From Streptomyces sp. NBC_01353 (GTDB taxonomy: Bacteria > Actinomycetota > Actinomycetes > Streptomycetales > Streptomycetaceae), in contig NZ_CP108352.1 of assembly GCF_036237275.1 (NCBI RefSeq), forward strand, positions 1,736,001 through 1,800,000: a stretch of DNA of 64,000 nucleotides, read 5' to 3'. The notes below the pieces were generated by a model that worked only from the letters and a program-made list of their open reading frames with translations, searched no databases and had not been told where the DNA came from. Positions 8,437-16,139 of this stretch are shown piece after piece; the stretch's first letter is position 1; each line of letters begins with the position of its first letter. The translations under genes and the position numbers were made by a program.

Positions 8437-9636
8437 ATGGGACGGCGCAGACCGCGGACCGGCGATGACTGGAAGCTGCTGGCAGAGGCGTGCACGGCGC
8501 TTCTGGAGCGGCTGCCCGAGCTGGTGGACGAGCATCTGAGGGAGTTGCACGCGTACGAGCCGGCGTACGGCCGGATCGTGCCGTACGACCAGCACTGGCA
8601 GGAGGCCCATGAGGCGATGCGGATCGGGATCGAGATGATCTCGGCGCCCCGGGACTCGCCGCGGCGGGACCTGGAGCACGCGGACGAGATGGGGCGGCGG
8701 CGGGCCGAGCAGGGGATGCCGGTGGAGCTGGTGGTGCACGCGTACCGTCATGCCGGGCATCTGGTCTGGGACGCGCTGATCGAGGACGCGTCGGCGTTCC
8801 CGCCGAGGCTGGCCGCGCTGACGCAGTCGGCGACGATCGTGTGGTCGGCGGTGGACGCGCAGGCGGACACGGCGTCGGAGGCGTACCGGTCGACGGAGCT
8901 GGAGCTGCGGCGCCGTACGGACGAGCAGCTGCAGGCGCTCCTGGACGCCCTGCTTCAGGGGCAGCGCTCGCCGGAGGTGACCTCACGGGCGGCGGCGGGC
9001 CTGGACCTGCCGGAGCACGGGCGGTACGCGGTGGTGGTGCTGCGCCACGACCGCCGGGAGGTGCCGGAGCCGTTCCACCGGCGGGTGCAGGGGGCCGGGG
9101 TGCGGTTCCTGTGGCGGATGGGGGCGGACTGCGAGTTCGGTGTGGTGTCGCTGGCTGAAGGCACGGGCCTGGACGCTCTGTCGGAGCTCCTGGAGGGTCG
9201 CTGTCCGGGTCCCGGCGGGATCAGCCCGGTGGTCACCGGCCTGTCGGAGCTGGGCCGCGCGCGGCGCCTCGCGGAGCTGGCGCTGCGCACCTGCCCGCCC
9301 GACTCCCACCAGGTTGTGCGGCTGGACCGCCGGATGGGCGGGGCGCTGGTGGTGGGCCAGCCGGAGCTGGCCGGGCTGCTGGTCACGGACGTGCTGGGCG
9401 GGCTGCTGGAGCTGGATCCGGCGGACCGGGCGATCCTGCTGGAGACCCTGGACGTCTGGCTCGACTGCGAGGGGTCGGCGGGCCGCGCGGCGGGGCGTCT
9501 GTACTGCCACCGCAATACGGTCTTCAACCGCCTCCGTCGGCTGGAACAGCTGACGTCGCGGTCGTTGTCCCGTCCGCGGGACCTCACGGAGATGACCTTG
9601 GCGTTGGACGCGTTCCGCTTGACGTCGACGGGGTGA
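8437..9636 (+). CDS. PucR/CdaR-family transcriptional regulator
   Basis: 399-residue regulator. The N-terminal two thirds is a helical sensory region with no named motif that I recognise. The C terminus (about 335-395) is the PucR/CdaR-type helix-turn-helix: LLETLDVWLDCEGSAGRAA followed by YCHRNTVFNRLRRLE, where the recognition helix contains HRNTV. In these families the regulator senses a small molecule and controls a neighbouring catabolic or uptake operon; divergence from livF suggests it controls the liv operon. The start at 8437 gives a plausible MGRRRPRTGDDW beginning and no clear ribosome site; a CATCCT-like -10 lies six bases upstream, so a leaderless message is possible. Confidence 0.82.
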   Translation: MGRRRPRTGDDWKLLAEACTALLERLPELVDEHLRELHAYEPAYGRIVPYDQHWQEAHEAMRIGIEMISAPRDSPRRDLEHADEMGRRRAEQGMPVELVVHAYRHAGHLVWDALIEDASAFPPRLAALTQSATIVWSAVDAQADTASEAYRSTELELRRRTDEQLQALLDALLQGQRSPEVTSRAAAGLDLPEHGRYAVVVLRHDRREVPEPFHRRVQGAGVRFLWRMGADCEFGVVSLAEGTGLDALSELLEGRCPGPGGISPVVTGLSELGRARRLAELALRTCPPDSHQVVRLDRRMGGALVVGQPELAGLLVTDVLGGLLELDPADRAILLETLDVWLDCEGSAGRAAGRLYCHRNTVFNRLRRLEQLTSRSLSRPRDLTEMTLALDAFRLTSTG

Positions 9637-9652
9637 GGGGACGGGGCTTTCT

Positions 9653-9698
9653 CCCCCACCCCGCCCCTTCCCGAAACCCTGCCGGGGGCGGGTGGGGG
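9653..9698 (+). terminator. terminator-like hairpin after the PucR/CdaR regulator
   Basis: Arms 9653-9667 (C-rich) and 9685-9698 (G-rich) pair with a single bulged base around a 17-base loop, beginning 17 bases after the stop codon. No T-tract. Confidence 0.6.
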
Positions 9699-9736
9699 CC
9701 GATGTGGGGGGGGCTCCGCACCCCACGCCCGCCGGG

Positions 9737-9792
9737 TGCGGGGTGCGGGGTGCAGGGTGCGGGGTGCAGGGTGCGGGGTGCAGGGTGCAGGG
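9737..9792 (+). repeat. eight tandem copies of a 7-bp unit, TGC(G/A)GGG
   Basis: Eight contiguous heptamers, TGCGGGG or TGCAGGG, in the order G,G,A,G,A,G,A,A at the fourth base, covering 56 bp with no indel. The G-runs are separated by three or four bases, which fits a G-quadruplex-forming pattern on the plus strand. Confidence 0.9.
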
Positions 9793-9858
9793 AGGTTCGC
9801 CCCCACCCCCGGCTGGGGCGCTGGGGGCAGCTTTCGCTCCACGCCGGGCAATCCCCCA

Positions 9859-9905
9859 CCGTTGTGGGCAATCGTTCCGCAGGGCGGAACGGGTGGGCAC
9901 AACGG
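9859..9905. repeat. imperfect palindromic element resembling a dispersed Streptomyces repeat
   Basis: Outer arms CCGTTGTG/CACAACGG (9859-9866, 9898-9905) and inner arms GTTCCGC/GCGGAAC (9874-9880, 9884-9890) form a two-part hairpin with an unpaired 7+7 internal loop. I recall near-identical sequences in other Streptomyces intergenic regions, but this was not searched. Confidence 0.6.
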
Positions 9906-10152
9906 ACGGCGCCCTTGCGGCGCCTCCGTTCCATGGGCCCGGGCGCCCCGGAGGCGACAGCTTCGCGCTGCCCGTGCGCCCCTGAGGCCTTCCCGGCCTC
10001 TCCGGGAGCCCTCCGACCCCCGGCCGCCCCCGGGAGCGGCAGCGTCGCGCCGCACCGGCCCGCCCCGGGGGCCTTTCTGCGGGGGCAGCTTCGCGCCCCG
10101 TCCGTGCGCCCTGGGGCCCTCTCGGAGGCCCCGTGGCCCCGGCCCCGTACCG

Positions 10153-11307
10153 CTACGCCAGGAAGTCCCGCGCGATGTTCGCCGCCACCTGCTCCAGGAG
10201 CGGGCCCGCGTTCGCGATGCACTTCGCGGTGTCCGGCTCGAGGTCCGTGAGCGGGTAGGCGCGGCGGATGCCGGCCGTGCCCAGGGCCGCGGGGGCGAGC
10301 GCCAGGCGACCGCAGACCGCGACGACCTCCTTGCCCGCCGCCCTGGCCGCCGCGGCGACGCCCGCAGGTGCCTTGCCGTGCAGGGTCTGCTCGTCGAGCG
10401 AACCCTCACCCGTGATGACGAGCGTGGCCCGCTCCAGGGCCGGGGCGAAGCCCAGGACGTCGAGCATCAGCTCGATGCCGGGGCGGAAGCTCGCGTCGAG
10501 GCCGACGAGCGCCCCGTACCCGATACCCCCCGCGCCGCCCGCGCCCGGCGCGACCGCGCACTCCGCCGCCTTGGGACCGATGGCCTTCTCCAGGACGGTC
10601 ACGAAGTGCGCGAGCGCCGCGTCCAGCGTCTCGACGTCCTCGGGGGACGCGCCCTTCTGCGGGCCGTACACGGCCGGAGCGCCCTTCGGACCGGTCAGCG
10701 GGTTGTCGACATCGCTGGCCAGGATCAGGTCCACCGAGGCGAAGCGCGGGTCGAGGCCGGACAGGTCGGCGGAGGCGAGCGACGCCAGCGCCGCTCCTCC
10801 GGGTCCCACCGGCTCGCCCTGGGCGTCCAGGAAGACCGCGCCGAGCGCGGCGAGCATCCCCGCCCCGCCGTCCGTGGTCGCGCTGCCGCCGACGCCGAAG
10901 ACGATCGTCGTCGCGCCCGCGTCCAGCGCGGCGCGCAGCAACTCGCCGGAGCCGTACGTCGTCGACGTGAGGGGCGCGAAGACGCCCGTCGGAAGCAGCT
11001 GGAGGCCCGAGGCCTCCGCCATCTCCACGACGGCCGTGGTGTCGCGCAGCGCGAACGCCGCCGTCACGGGGTCGCCGACGGGCCCGGTGACCCGTACCTC
11101 ACGCCGTTCGAACCCCGCCGCCACCGCGGCCGCGACCGTACCGTCGCCGCCGTCCGCAACCGGCAGGGTCTCCACTTCCAGCTCCGGGACGACCCGTCGC
11201 AGACCTGCTGTGACCCGCTCCGCGACCTGTACGGCCGTGAGCGAGCCCTTGAACTTGTCGGCCGCGACGAGTACGCGTGCGACCTCAGTTACTGCTCCGT
11301 CCGTCAC
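10153..11307 (-). CDS. glycerate kinase (GlxK/GarK family)
   Basis: Phosphorylates glycerate to 2- or 3-phosphoglycerate with ATP, linking glyoxylate or glycerol-derived glycerate to glycolysis. At 384 residues it has family length. It shows VLVAADKFKGSLTAVQVAE at the start, LPVADGGDGT (about 48-57), and the glycine-rich GGSATTDGGAGMLAALGA. A GTG at 11307 with AAGGGA about eight bases upstream is the best start; the frame is open much further but that upstream part is antisense to the next gene. Single gene, divergent from the ADP-ribosylglycohydrolase gene. Confidence 0.9.
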   Translation of the reverse strand: MTDGAVTEVARVLVAADKFKGSLTAVQVAERVTAGLRRVVPELEVETLPVADGGDGTVAAAVAAGFERREVRVTGPVGDPVTAAFALRDTTAVVEMAEASGLQLLPTGVFAPLTSTTYGSGELLRAALDAGATTIVFGVGGSATTDGGAGMLAALGAVFLDAQGEPVGPGGAALASLASADLSGLDPRFASVDLILASDVDNPLTGPKGAPAVYGPQKGASPEDVETLDAALAHFVTVLEKAIGPKAAECAVAPGAGGAGGIGYGALVGLDASFRPGIELMLDVLGFAPALERATLVITGEGSLDEQTLHGKAPAGVAAAARAAGKEVVAVCGRLALAPAALGTAGIRRAYPLTDLEPDTAKCIANAGPLLEQVAANIARDFLA

Positions 11308-11463
11308 CTTGCATCCCTTGCTTTCGAACGTGCAGTCGCGCCGAGCCGACCCTATCCGCACCCCCCGACACCGTGCCACCCCCTCATAGGACGATATTCC
11401 GCACCATAGTGGGGCCAACCGAGCGCCCGGACGCGTCGGCGCGCGCCGGGACGGGGGATTCGG

Positions 11464-11469
11464 TACACC
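11464..11469 (+). promoter_or_regulatory. possible -10 element for a leaderless message
   Basis: TACACC ends six bases before the ATG at 11476, and there is no Shine-Dalgarno-like sequence. This is the spacing expected if transcription starts at the A of the start codon. The same arrangement recurs before the next two genes. Confidence 0.35.
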
Positions 11470-11475
11470 GGACGT

Positions 11476-12549
11476 ATGGCGCTCACGCACGGCGAACTCG
11501 CCGACCGCATCCTCGGCGGCTGGACGGGACGGATCGCCGGGAACATGCTCGGCAAGCCCGTCGAGCGGGGCGATCACTGGACGCCCGAGCACATCGACCG
11601 CTACCTGCGGCTCACGGACGCGCTCCCGCTCACCGACTACCTGCCGCCGCCGCCCGCGGACGCCCTGGCGGCGGGGTTCGAGCTGCGGCCCGAGTGGCCG
11701 CAGTGCGTGCGCGGGCGGATCGACGGGAGCTGCCGGGACGACGACATCGACTACTCGGTCCTCGGTCTGCACCTCCTGGAGACCCACGGCTTCGCCTTCA
11801 CCACGGAGCAGGTCGGCGAGCTCTGGCTGCTGCGCCTGCCCTATCTGCAGACGTTCACCGCCGAGCGGACGGCGTACCGCAATCTCGCCAACGGTCTGAA
11901 GCCGCCGCTCACCGCGACCTACGACAATCCGCATCAGGAGTGGATCGGCGCGCTGATCAGGGCGGACGTCCATGGCTGGACCTCCCCCGGCGATCCGCGC
12001 CGGGCCGCCTCGCTGGCCCGGCGGGACGCGGTGCTGTCGCACACGGGCAACGGGGTGTACGGCGCGATGTGGGCGGCGGCGCTGATCGCCGCCGCGTTCA
12101 CGGCGCCGGACGTGCGCACGGCCCTGGAGACGGCGCTGGAGCGGATCCCGGCGAGCAGCCGCCTGGCGCGGACGGTGCGGCACACGATCGCCCTGTACGA
12201 GTCGGGGGTGGAGTGGTCCGACACCCTCGCCGAACTCGCGAAGGAGACGGGCGGCCTGGGCTGGATCCACACCGTTCCCAACGCGGCGGTGCTGACGGCC
12301 GGACTGCTGTACGGCGGCGGCGACTTCACCACGACGATCGCCCTGACGGTCCGCGGCGGGCTGGACACGGACTCGAACGGGGCGACGGCCGGGTCGGTGG
12401 CCGGGGTGATGTGCGGGGCGGCGGCGATCCCACCGCAGTGGTCGGAGCCGTTGCGTGACCGGGTGCGGAGCGCGGTGTTCGGCTTCGACGGGGTGCGGAT
12501 CGGCGAGTTGGCGGAGCGGACGCTGCGGCTGGCTACGCTGACGGTATGA
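11476..12549 (+). CDS. ADP-ribosylglycohydrolase family protein (DraG/ARH-like)
   Basis: 357-residue all-helical hydrolase family that removes ADP-ribose from proteins, nucleic acids or small acceptors using two metal ions. The opening ILGGWTGRIAGNMLGKPVE is the classic DraG/ARH beginning. The acidic metal sites appear as CRDDDIDYS (about 88-96) and GGLDTDSNGATAGS near the C terminus, both with the needed aspartates. Its stop overlaps the start of the Nudix gene (ATGA), and a Sir2 gene follows, so the neighbours all act on NAD- or ADP-ribose-type molecules. Target unknown. Confidence 0.88.
   Translation: MALTHGELADRILGGWTGRIAGNMLGKPVERGDHWTPEHIDRYLRLTDALPLTDYLPPPPADALAAGFELRPEWPQCVRGRIDGSCRDDDIDYSVLGLHLLETHGFAFTTEQVGELWLLRLPYLQTFTAERTAYRNLANGLKPPLTATYDNPHQEWIGALIRADVHGWTSPGDPRRAASLARRDAVLSHTGNGVYGAMWAAALIAAAFTAPDVRTALETALERIPASSRLARTVRHTIALYESGVEWSDTLAELAKETGGLGWIHTVPNAAVLTAGLLYGGGDFTTTIALTVRGGLDTDSNGATAGSVAGVMCGAAAIPPQWSEPLRDRVRSAVFGFDGVRIGELAERTLRLATLTV
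12534..12539 (+). promoter_or_regulatory. possible -10 element inside the previous gene (Nudix)
   Basis: TACGCT followed by six bases and ATG. It lies inside the end of the ADP-ribosylglycohydrolase gene and could drive a leaderless Nudix message besides read-through and coupling. Confidence 0.3.
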
Positions 12550-13037
12550 CGACGACCGATTACGCCGCGTACATCGCCACCCTGCCGCGTGTCCTCGCCG
12601 GCGCCGCCGCGCTGTTCAGGGACGCGGCGGGCCGCGTTCTGATCGTCGAGCCGAACTACCGCGAGGGCTGGACGCTGCCCGGCGGCACGATCGAGTCCGA
12701 CGCGGGCGAGACGCCCCGTCAGGCGGCGCGCCGCGAGACGGCGGAGGAGATCGGCCTGGACGTGGAGCTGGGGGCGCTGCTCGTGGTCGACTGGTCGCAC
12801 GGCACGGCGAGGCCGCCGATCGTGGCGTACGTGTACGACGGCGGGGTGCTGTCGGACGAGCGGTTCGCCGAGATCCGGCTCCAGGAGGAGGAGCTGCTGT
12901 CCTGGAAGCTGATCACCCGCGACGAGGTCACCGCCCATCTCCCGGGGAGCCTCGGCCTGCGTGTCCTCGTCGCCCTGGACGTCCTCGCGACCGGCCGGGG
13001 CCCGGCGGAGCTGGAGAACGGTCGGACACCGCGCTGA
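12546..13037 (+). CDS. Nudix hydrolase
   Basis: 163-residue hydrolase of nucleoside diphosphates linked to another moiety. The Nudix box is recognisable as GGTIESDAGETPRQAARRE and then TAEEIGL: the essential E-x7-RExxEExG part is intact, while the loop between the first Gly and Glu is two residues longer than the consensus G-x5-E. ATGA overlap with the upstream ADP-ribosylglycohydrolase makes ADP-ribose, O-acetyl-ADP-ribose or NAD plausible substrates by context; sequence alone does not show specificity. C-terminal 15 residues are unlike the domain. Confidence 0.87.
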   Translation: MTTTDYAAYIATLPRVLAGAAALFRDAAGRVLIVEPNYREGWTLPGGTIESDAGETPRQAARRETAEEIGLDVELGALLVVDWSHGTARPPIVAYVYDGGVLSDERFAEIRLQEEELLSWKLITRDEVTAHLPGSLGLRVLVALDVLATGRGPAELENGRTPR

Positions 13038-13135
13038 TCGAGCCGCGGTGCTCGGCGTCGAGTGCGATGGTCGCCGTGGCCTCGACGTGCACGTAACACC
13101 CGTTAATCCGTTCGCGGGAGACACGCGTCCCTGCC

Positions 13136-13141
13136 TACGCT
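13136..13141 (+). promoter_or_regulatory. possible -10 element for a leaderless Sir2 message
   Basis: TACGCT, six bases, then the ATG at 13148, with no ribosome-binding sequence. The same hexamer and spacing occurs before the Nudix gene. Confidence 0.4.
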
Positions 13142-13147
13142 CGCGGT

Positions 13148-13867
13148 ATGACCATGGTCGCGATTCTCAGCGGGGCAGGGATCTCCACGGACTCCGGCAT
13201 CCCGGACTACCGGGGGCCCAACGGGGTGTGGACGCGTGATCCGGAGGCCGAGAAGCTCGCCACGTACGACCACTACATGGCCGATCCGGAGATCCGGCGG
13301 CGGGCGTGGCGGATGCGTCTCGACGGGCCGGTGCTGCGCGCCGAGCCGAACGCGGCGCACCGGGCCGTCGCCGCGTTCGAGCGGACCGGGAACGCGCTCC
13401 GGGTCATCACGCAGAACGTCGACGGGCTGCACCAGATCGCCGGGGTGCCGGACCGCAAGGTTCTCGAACTCCACGGTTCGGCCCGCTCGGTGGTCTGTAC
13501 CGGCTGCCATGCCCGGTCGCCGATGGCCGAGGCGCTGGAGCGGGTGAAGGCCGGTGAGGACGACCCGAAGTGCCTGCACTGCGGGGGCATTCTGAAGTCG
13601 GCGACGGTGATGTTCGGTCAGCGGCTCGACCCCGTGGTGCTGGGCGAGGCGATGTCGATCGCGAAGGCCACCGAGGTGTTCGTCGCGGTCGGTACGAGCC
13701 TCCAGGTCCAGCCGGCCGCCTCCCTCGCGGGCATCGCCGCCGAGCACGGAGCCCGGTTGATCATCGTGAACGCCGAGCCCACTCCGTACGACGAGATCGC
13801 CGACGAGATCGTCCGCGAGCCGATCGGGACCTCGCTGCCCGCGCTGCTGACGCGCCTCGGGGCCTGA
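13148..13867 (+). CDS. Sir2-family NAD-dependent protein deacylase
   Basis: 239-residue sirtuin that removes acyl groups from lysine using NAD, releasing nicotinamide and O-acyl-ADP-ribose. NAD motif LSGAGISTDSGIPDYRG is at about 7-23, TQNVDGLHQ at 88-96, the catalytic histidine in LELHGS (H109), and the zinc site as CTGC (117-120) and CLHC (142-145). The first ATG (13148) is used; a second ATG two codons later is possible. The Tyr-x-x-Arg pair that marks desuccinylases is not evident where expected (AWRMRL), so deacetylase is the safer reading. The upstream neighbours are Nudix and ADP-ribosylglycohydrolase genes. Confidence 0.92.
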   Translation: MTMVAILSGAGISTDSGIPDYRGPNGVWTRDPEAEKLATYDHYMADPEIRRRAWRMRLDGPVLRAEPNAAHRAVAAFERTGNALRVITQNVDGLHQIAGVPDRKVLELHGSARSVVCTGCHARSPMAEALERVKAGEDDPKCLHCGGILKSATVMFGQRLDPVVLGEAMSIAKATEVFVAVGTSLQVQPAASLAGIAAEHGARLIIVNAEPTPYDEIADEIVREPIGTSLPALLTRLGA

Positions 13868-14012
13868 GGGCGGAGGCCGGGTCGGCCGCCGGAGCGGCGC
13901 ACCGCGGCCACCGCCCCTTTCGCCCGTGCGGACAGCGGACCGAGCGCCTTGGCCGACGGCTTCGCGATCCTGTCCAGCAGCACTCTGACGTGCGTACGCC
14001 CGTCCCGCGGGT

Positions 14013-14513
14013 TCAGAACAGCGCGCCCGGCTCGGCGGTGCCCGACTCGAAGGCGAGCAGCCGCTGCTTGCGGCCGAGGCCGCCGCCGTACCCGGTCAGG
14101 GAGCCGCTCGCCCCGATCACCCGGTGGCAGGGCACGACGATGCCGACCGGGTTCTTGCCGTTGGCGAGGCCGACCGCACGTGAGGCGCCGGGGCTGCCGA
14201 GGGCCTCCGCCAGTTCGCCGTACGTGCGCGTCTCGCCGTACGGGATCAGGGTCAGCTGCTCCCACACCCGCAGCTGGAACGTCGTACCGATCAGCTTCAA
14301 CGGCAGGTCGAACTCGGTCAGTTCACCGGCGAAGTAGGCGTCGAGCTGGCGGATCGCCTCGCCGAAGGGACGCGGGTCGGGCTCGCCGAAGGTCTCCTCG
14401 GCGGGACGGTGGCGCTGGTCGGTCATGTGGATACGGCTGAGGACGCCGTCGACGGCGACCAGGGTCAGCGCGTCGTAGGGGCTGTCGATGACGGTGTGCT
14501 GGACGGTGGGCAT
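14013..14513 (-). CDS. ogt: methylated-DNA--[protein]-cysteine S-methyltransferase
   Basis: 166-residue suicide repair protein that takes the alkyl group from O6-alkylguanine. Acceptor-cysteine motif is IVVPCHRVIG, with the downstream GSLTGYGGGLGRK and the helix-turn-helix region QLRVWEQLTLIPYGETRTYGEL split normally. Length is typical of Ogt. It lies 13 bases after the ada-alkA gene, with GAGGAG in the gap, so the two alkylation-repair proteins form one operon. Confidence 0.94.
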   Translation of the reverse strand: MPTVQHTVIDSPYDALTLVAVDGVLSRIHMTDQRHRPAEETFGEPDPRPFGEAIRQLDAYFAGELTEFDLPLKLIGTTFQLRVWEQLTLIPYGETRTYGELAEALGSPGASRAVGLANGKNPVGIVVPCHRVIGASGSLTGYGGGLGRKQRLLAFESGTAEPGALF

Positions 14514-14526
14514 GGCGCGCGGCTCC

Positions 14527-16008
14527 TCAGGCGGGGAGGTGGTTGATCGGGTGGCTGTCGGTGGCCCAGAGGTACTGGACGGCGTACGCCCGCCAGGGCC
14601 GCCACCGCGCGGCGCGGGCGGTCAGCGCGGCCGGGGTGGCGGGCAGACCGAGACCCTCGGCGGCGCGGCGGACACCGAGGTCGCCGGGGAGGAAGGCGTC
14701 GGGGTCGCCGAGCGCCCGCATCGCGATGACCTCGGTGGTCCAGGGACCGAAGCCGGGCAACGCGAGGAGCCGGGCGCGGGCCTCGTCCCAGTCGGTGGCC
14801 GGGCCGAGGCTCAGGGAGCCGTCGGCGAGGGCCTCGACGAGGGTGAGGAGGGTGGTGCGGCGGCTGCCGGGCAGCGCGAGGGACGCGGGGTCGAGTCCGG
14901 CGAGCGCCTCGGAGGTCGGGAAGAGGTGGGTGAGGCCGCCCTCGGGGTCCTCGACGGGGACGCCGTGCGCGGCGACGAGCCGGGCCGCGTGCGTGCGGGC
15001 GGCCGCCGTCGAGACCTGCTGGCCGAGCACGGCCCGTACGGCGAACTCGGCGGCGTCCACGGTCCGCGGCACGCGCCGCCCTGGTGCCCGCTCGACCAGC
15101 GGGGCCAGCAGCGGATCCGTACACAGCTGCTCGTCGACGGCGACCGGGTCGGCGTCGAGATCGAGCATCCAGCGGCAGCGGCTGATGGCGAGGGTGAGAT
15201 CGCGCGGGTCGGTGAGGAAGAGCCGGCAGGCGATGTGGTCGGGCCGGGGCGTGAGGGCCACGATGCCGTGGCCGTGCGGCAGTGTCAGGGTCCGCCGGTA
15301 CGCGCCGTCCCGCCACTCCTCCACGCCGGGGACGGCGGTCGCGGCGAGATGGCCGAAGAGGTTGGAAGGGTTGAGGGGCGCACGGTACGGCAGCCGCAGC
15401 GCGATGACGCCCGGGGTGCGCGGGGCGTCCGCGGCGCCCCGCGACCGCGCCGCCCGGGCACGCAGCTCTCCGGGCGCGAGGGCGAAGACCTCGCGGACGG
15501 TGTCGTTGAAGGTACGGATCGAGGAGAAGCCGGCGGCGAAGGCGATCTCGGCCATGGGCATCGGCGTCGTCTCGATGAGCAGCCGGGCGGTCTGGGCGCG
15601 CTGGGCGCGGGCCAGGGCGAGCGGTCCCGCGCCGAGTTCGGCGAGGAGCTGGCGTTCGATCTGGCGGGTGGACCAGCCGAGCCGGGCCGCGAGCCCGGGT
15701 ACGCCCTCGCGGTCCACGACACCGTCCTGTATGAGCCGCATGGCGCGGGCGACGGCGTCGGCCCGTACGTTCCATTCGGGCGAACCGGGGCTGGTGTCGG
15801 GGCGGCACCGCTTGCACGCCCGGAAGCCGGCGCGCTGGCAGGAGGCGGCGCTCGGGTGGAAGGCCATGTTCTCGGCCTTGGGCGGCACGACCGGGCAGCT
15901 GGGGCGGCAGTAGATCCGAGTGGTCAGGACGGCGGTGAAGAACACGCCGTCGAAGCGGGCGTCCTTCGACTGGACGGCCCGTACGCAGCGCTCGGTGTCG
16001 GTGTGCAT
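14527..16008 (-). CDS. Ada regulatory domain fused to AlkA-type 3-methyladenine DNA glycosylase
   Basis: 493-residue fusion. Residues 1-75 form the Ada zinc/methyl-phosphotriester domain with four cysteines C34, C38, C65 and C68 (YCRPSCP, CKRC), C34 being the expected methyl acceptor. Residues about 80-180 form an AraC-type DNA-binding domain (ARLGWSTRQIERQL, EIAFAAGFSSIRTFNDTVRE). The rest is AlkA: an N-terminal fold and the helix-hairpin-helix LLALPGFGPWTTEVIAMRAL followed by the GPD-type aspartate (PGDLGVRR). It senses methylation, activates transcription and excises alkylated bases. The AdaA-AlkA fusion is a known actinobacterial form. Confidence 0.93.
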   Translation of the reverse strand: MHTDTERCVRAVQSKDARFDGVFFTAVLTTRIYCRPSCPVVPPKAENMAFHPSAASCQRAGFRACKRCRPDTSPGSPEWNVRADAVARAMRLIQDGVVDREGVPGLAARLGWSTRQIERQLLAELGAGPLALARAQRAQTARLLIETTPMPMAEIAFAAGFSSIRTFNDTVREVFALAPGELRARAARSRGAADAPRTPGVIALRLPYRAPLNPSNLFGHLAATAVPGVEEWRDGAYRRTLTLPHGHGIVALTPRPDHIACRLFLTDPRDLTLAISRCRWMLDLDADPVAVDEQLCTDPLLAPLVERAPGRRVPRTVDAAEFAVRAVLGQQVSTAAARTHAARLVAAHGVPVEDPEGGLTHLFPTSEALAGLDPASLALPGSRRTTLLTLVEALADGSLSLGPATDWDEARARLLALPGFGPWTTEVIAMRALGDPDAFLPGDLGVRRAAEGLGLPATPAALTARAARWRPWRAYAVQYLWATDSHPINHLPA

Positions 16009-16139
16009 GAATCCAGGATCAGGGATCCCGGGGTGGTCGGCTGGCGAGAAAACGACATGGACGTTCCCGCGAGCGGATCAGGTCCGACTGCCCCACCGAG
16101 CCCCGCCTCGCCTCGATATCCCGCCGTGGCAGGAGCAGC

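Larger units (their letters stand above)
9637..10152. other. 516-bp non-coding stretch rich in G-runs and hairpins
   Basis: No convincing gene on either strand between the regulator and the leftward glycerate kinase. It contains a terminator-like hairpin (9653-9698), a 7-bp tandem array (9737-9792), a large imperfect hairpin (9859-9905) and further short GC palindromes such as GGCGC-N7-GCGCC around 9908-9925. The segments resemble sequences I associate with Streptomyces intergenic regions, which makes a dispersed-repeat origin likely, from memory only. Confidence 0.6.

Noticed and set aside
9653-9905. Repeats in the 516-bp gap considered as a CRISPR array
   Set aside because: The units are contiguous heptamers without spacers, and no cas genes are present.
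13618-14265. A long leftward ORF that covers the gap between sir2 and ogt, containing a protein-like stretch (LLDRIAKPSAKALGPLSARA)
   Set aside because: It has no stop in the gap and continues antisense through the Sir2 gene, with no ribosome site. Probably a GC-rich shadow frame.
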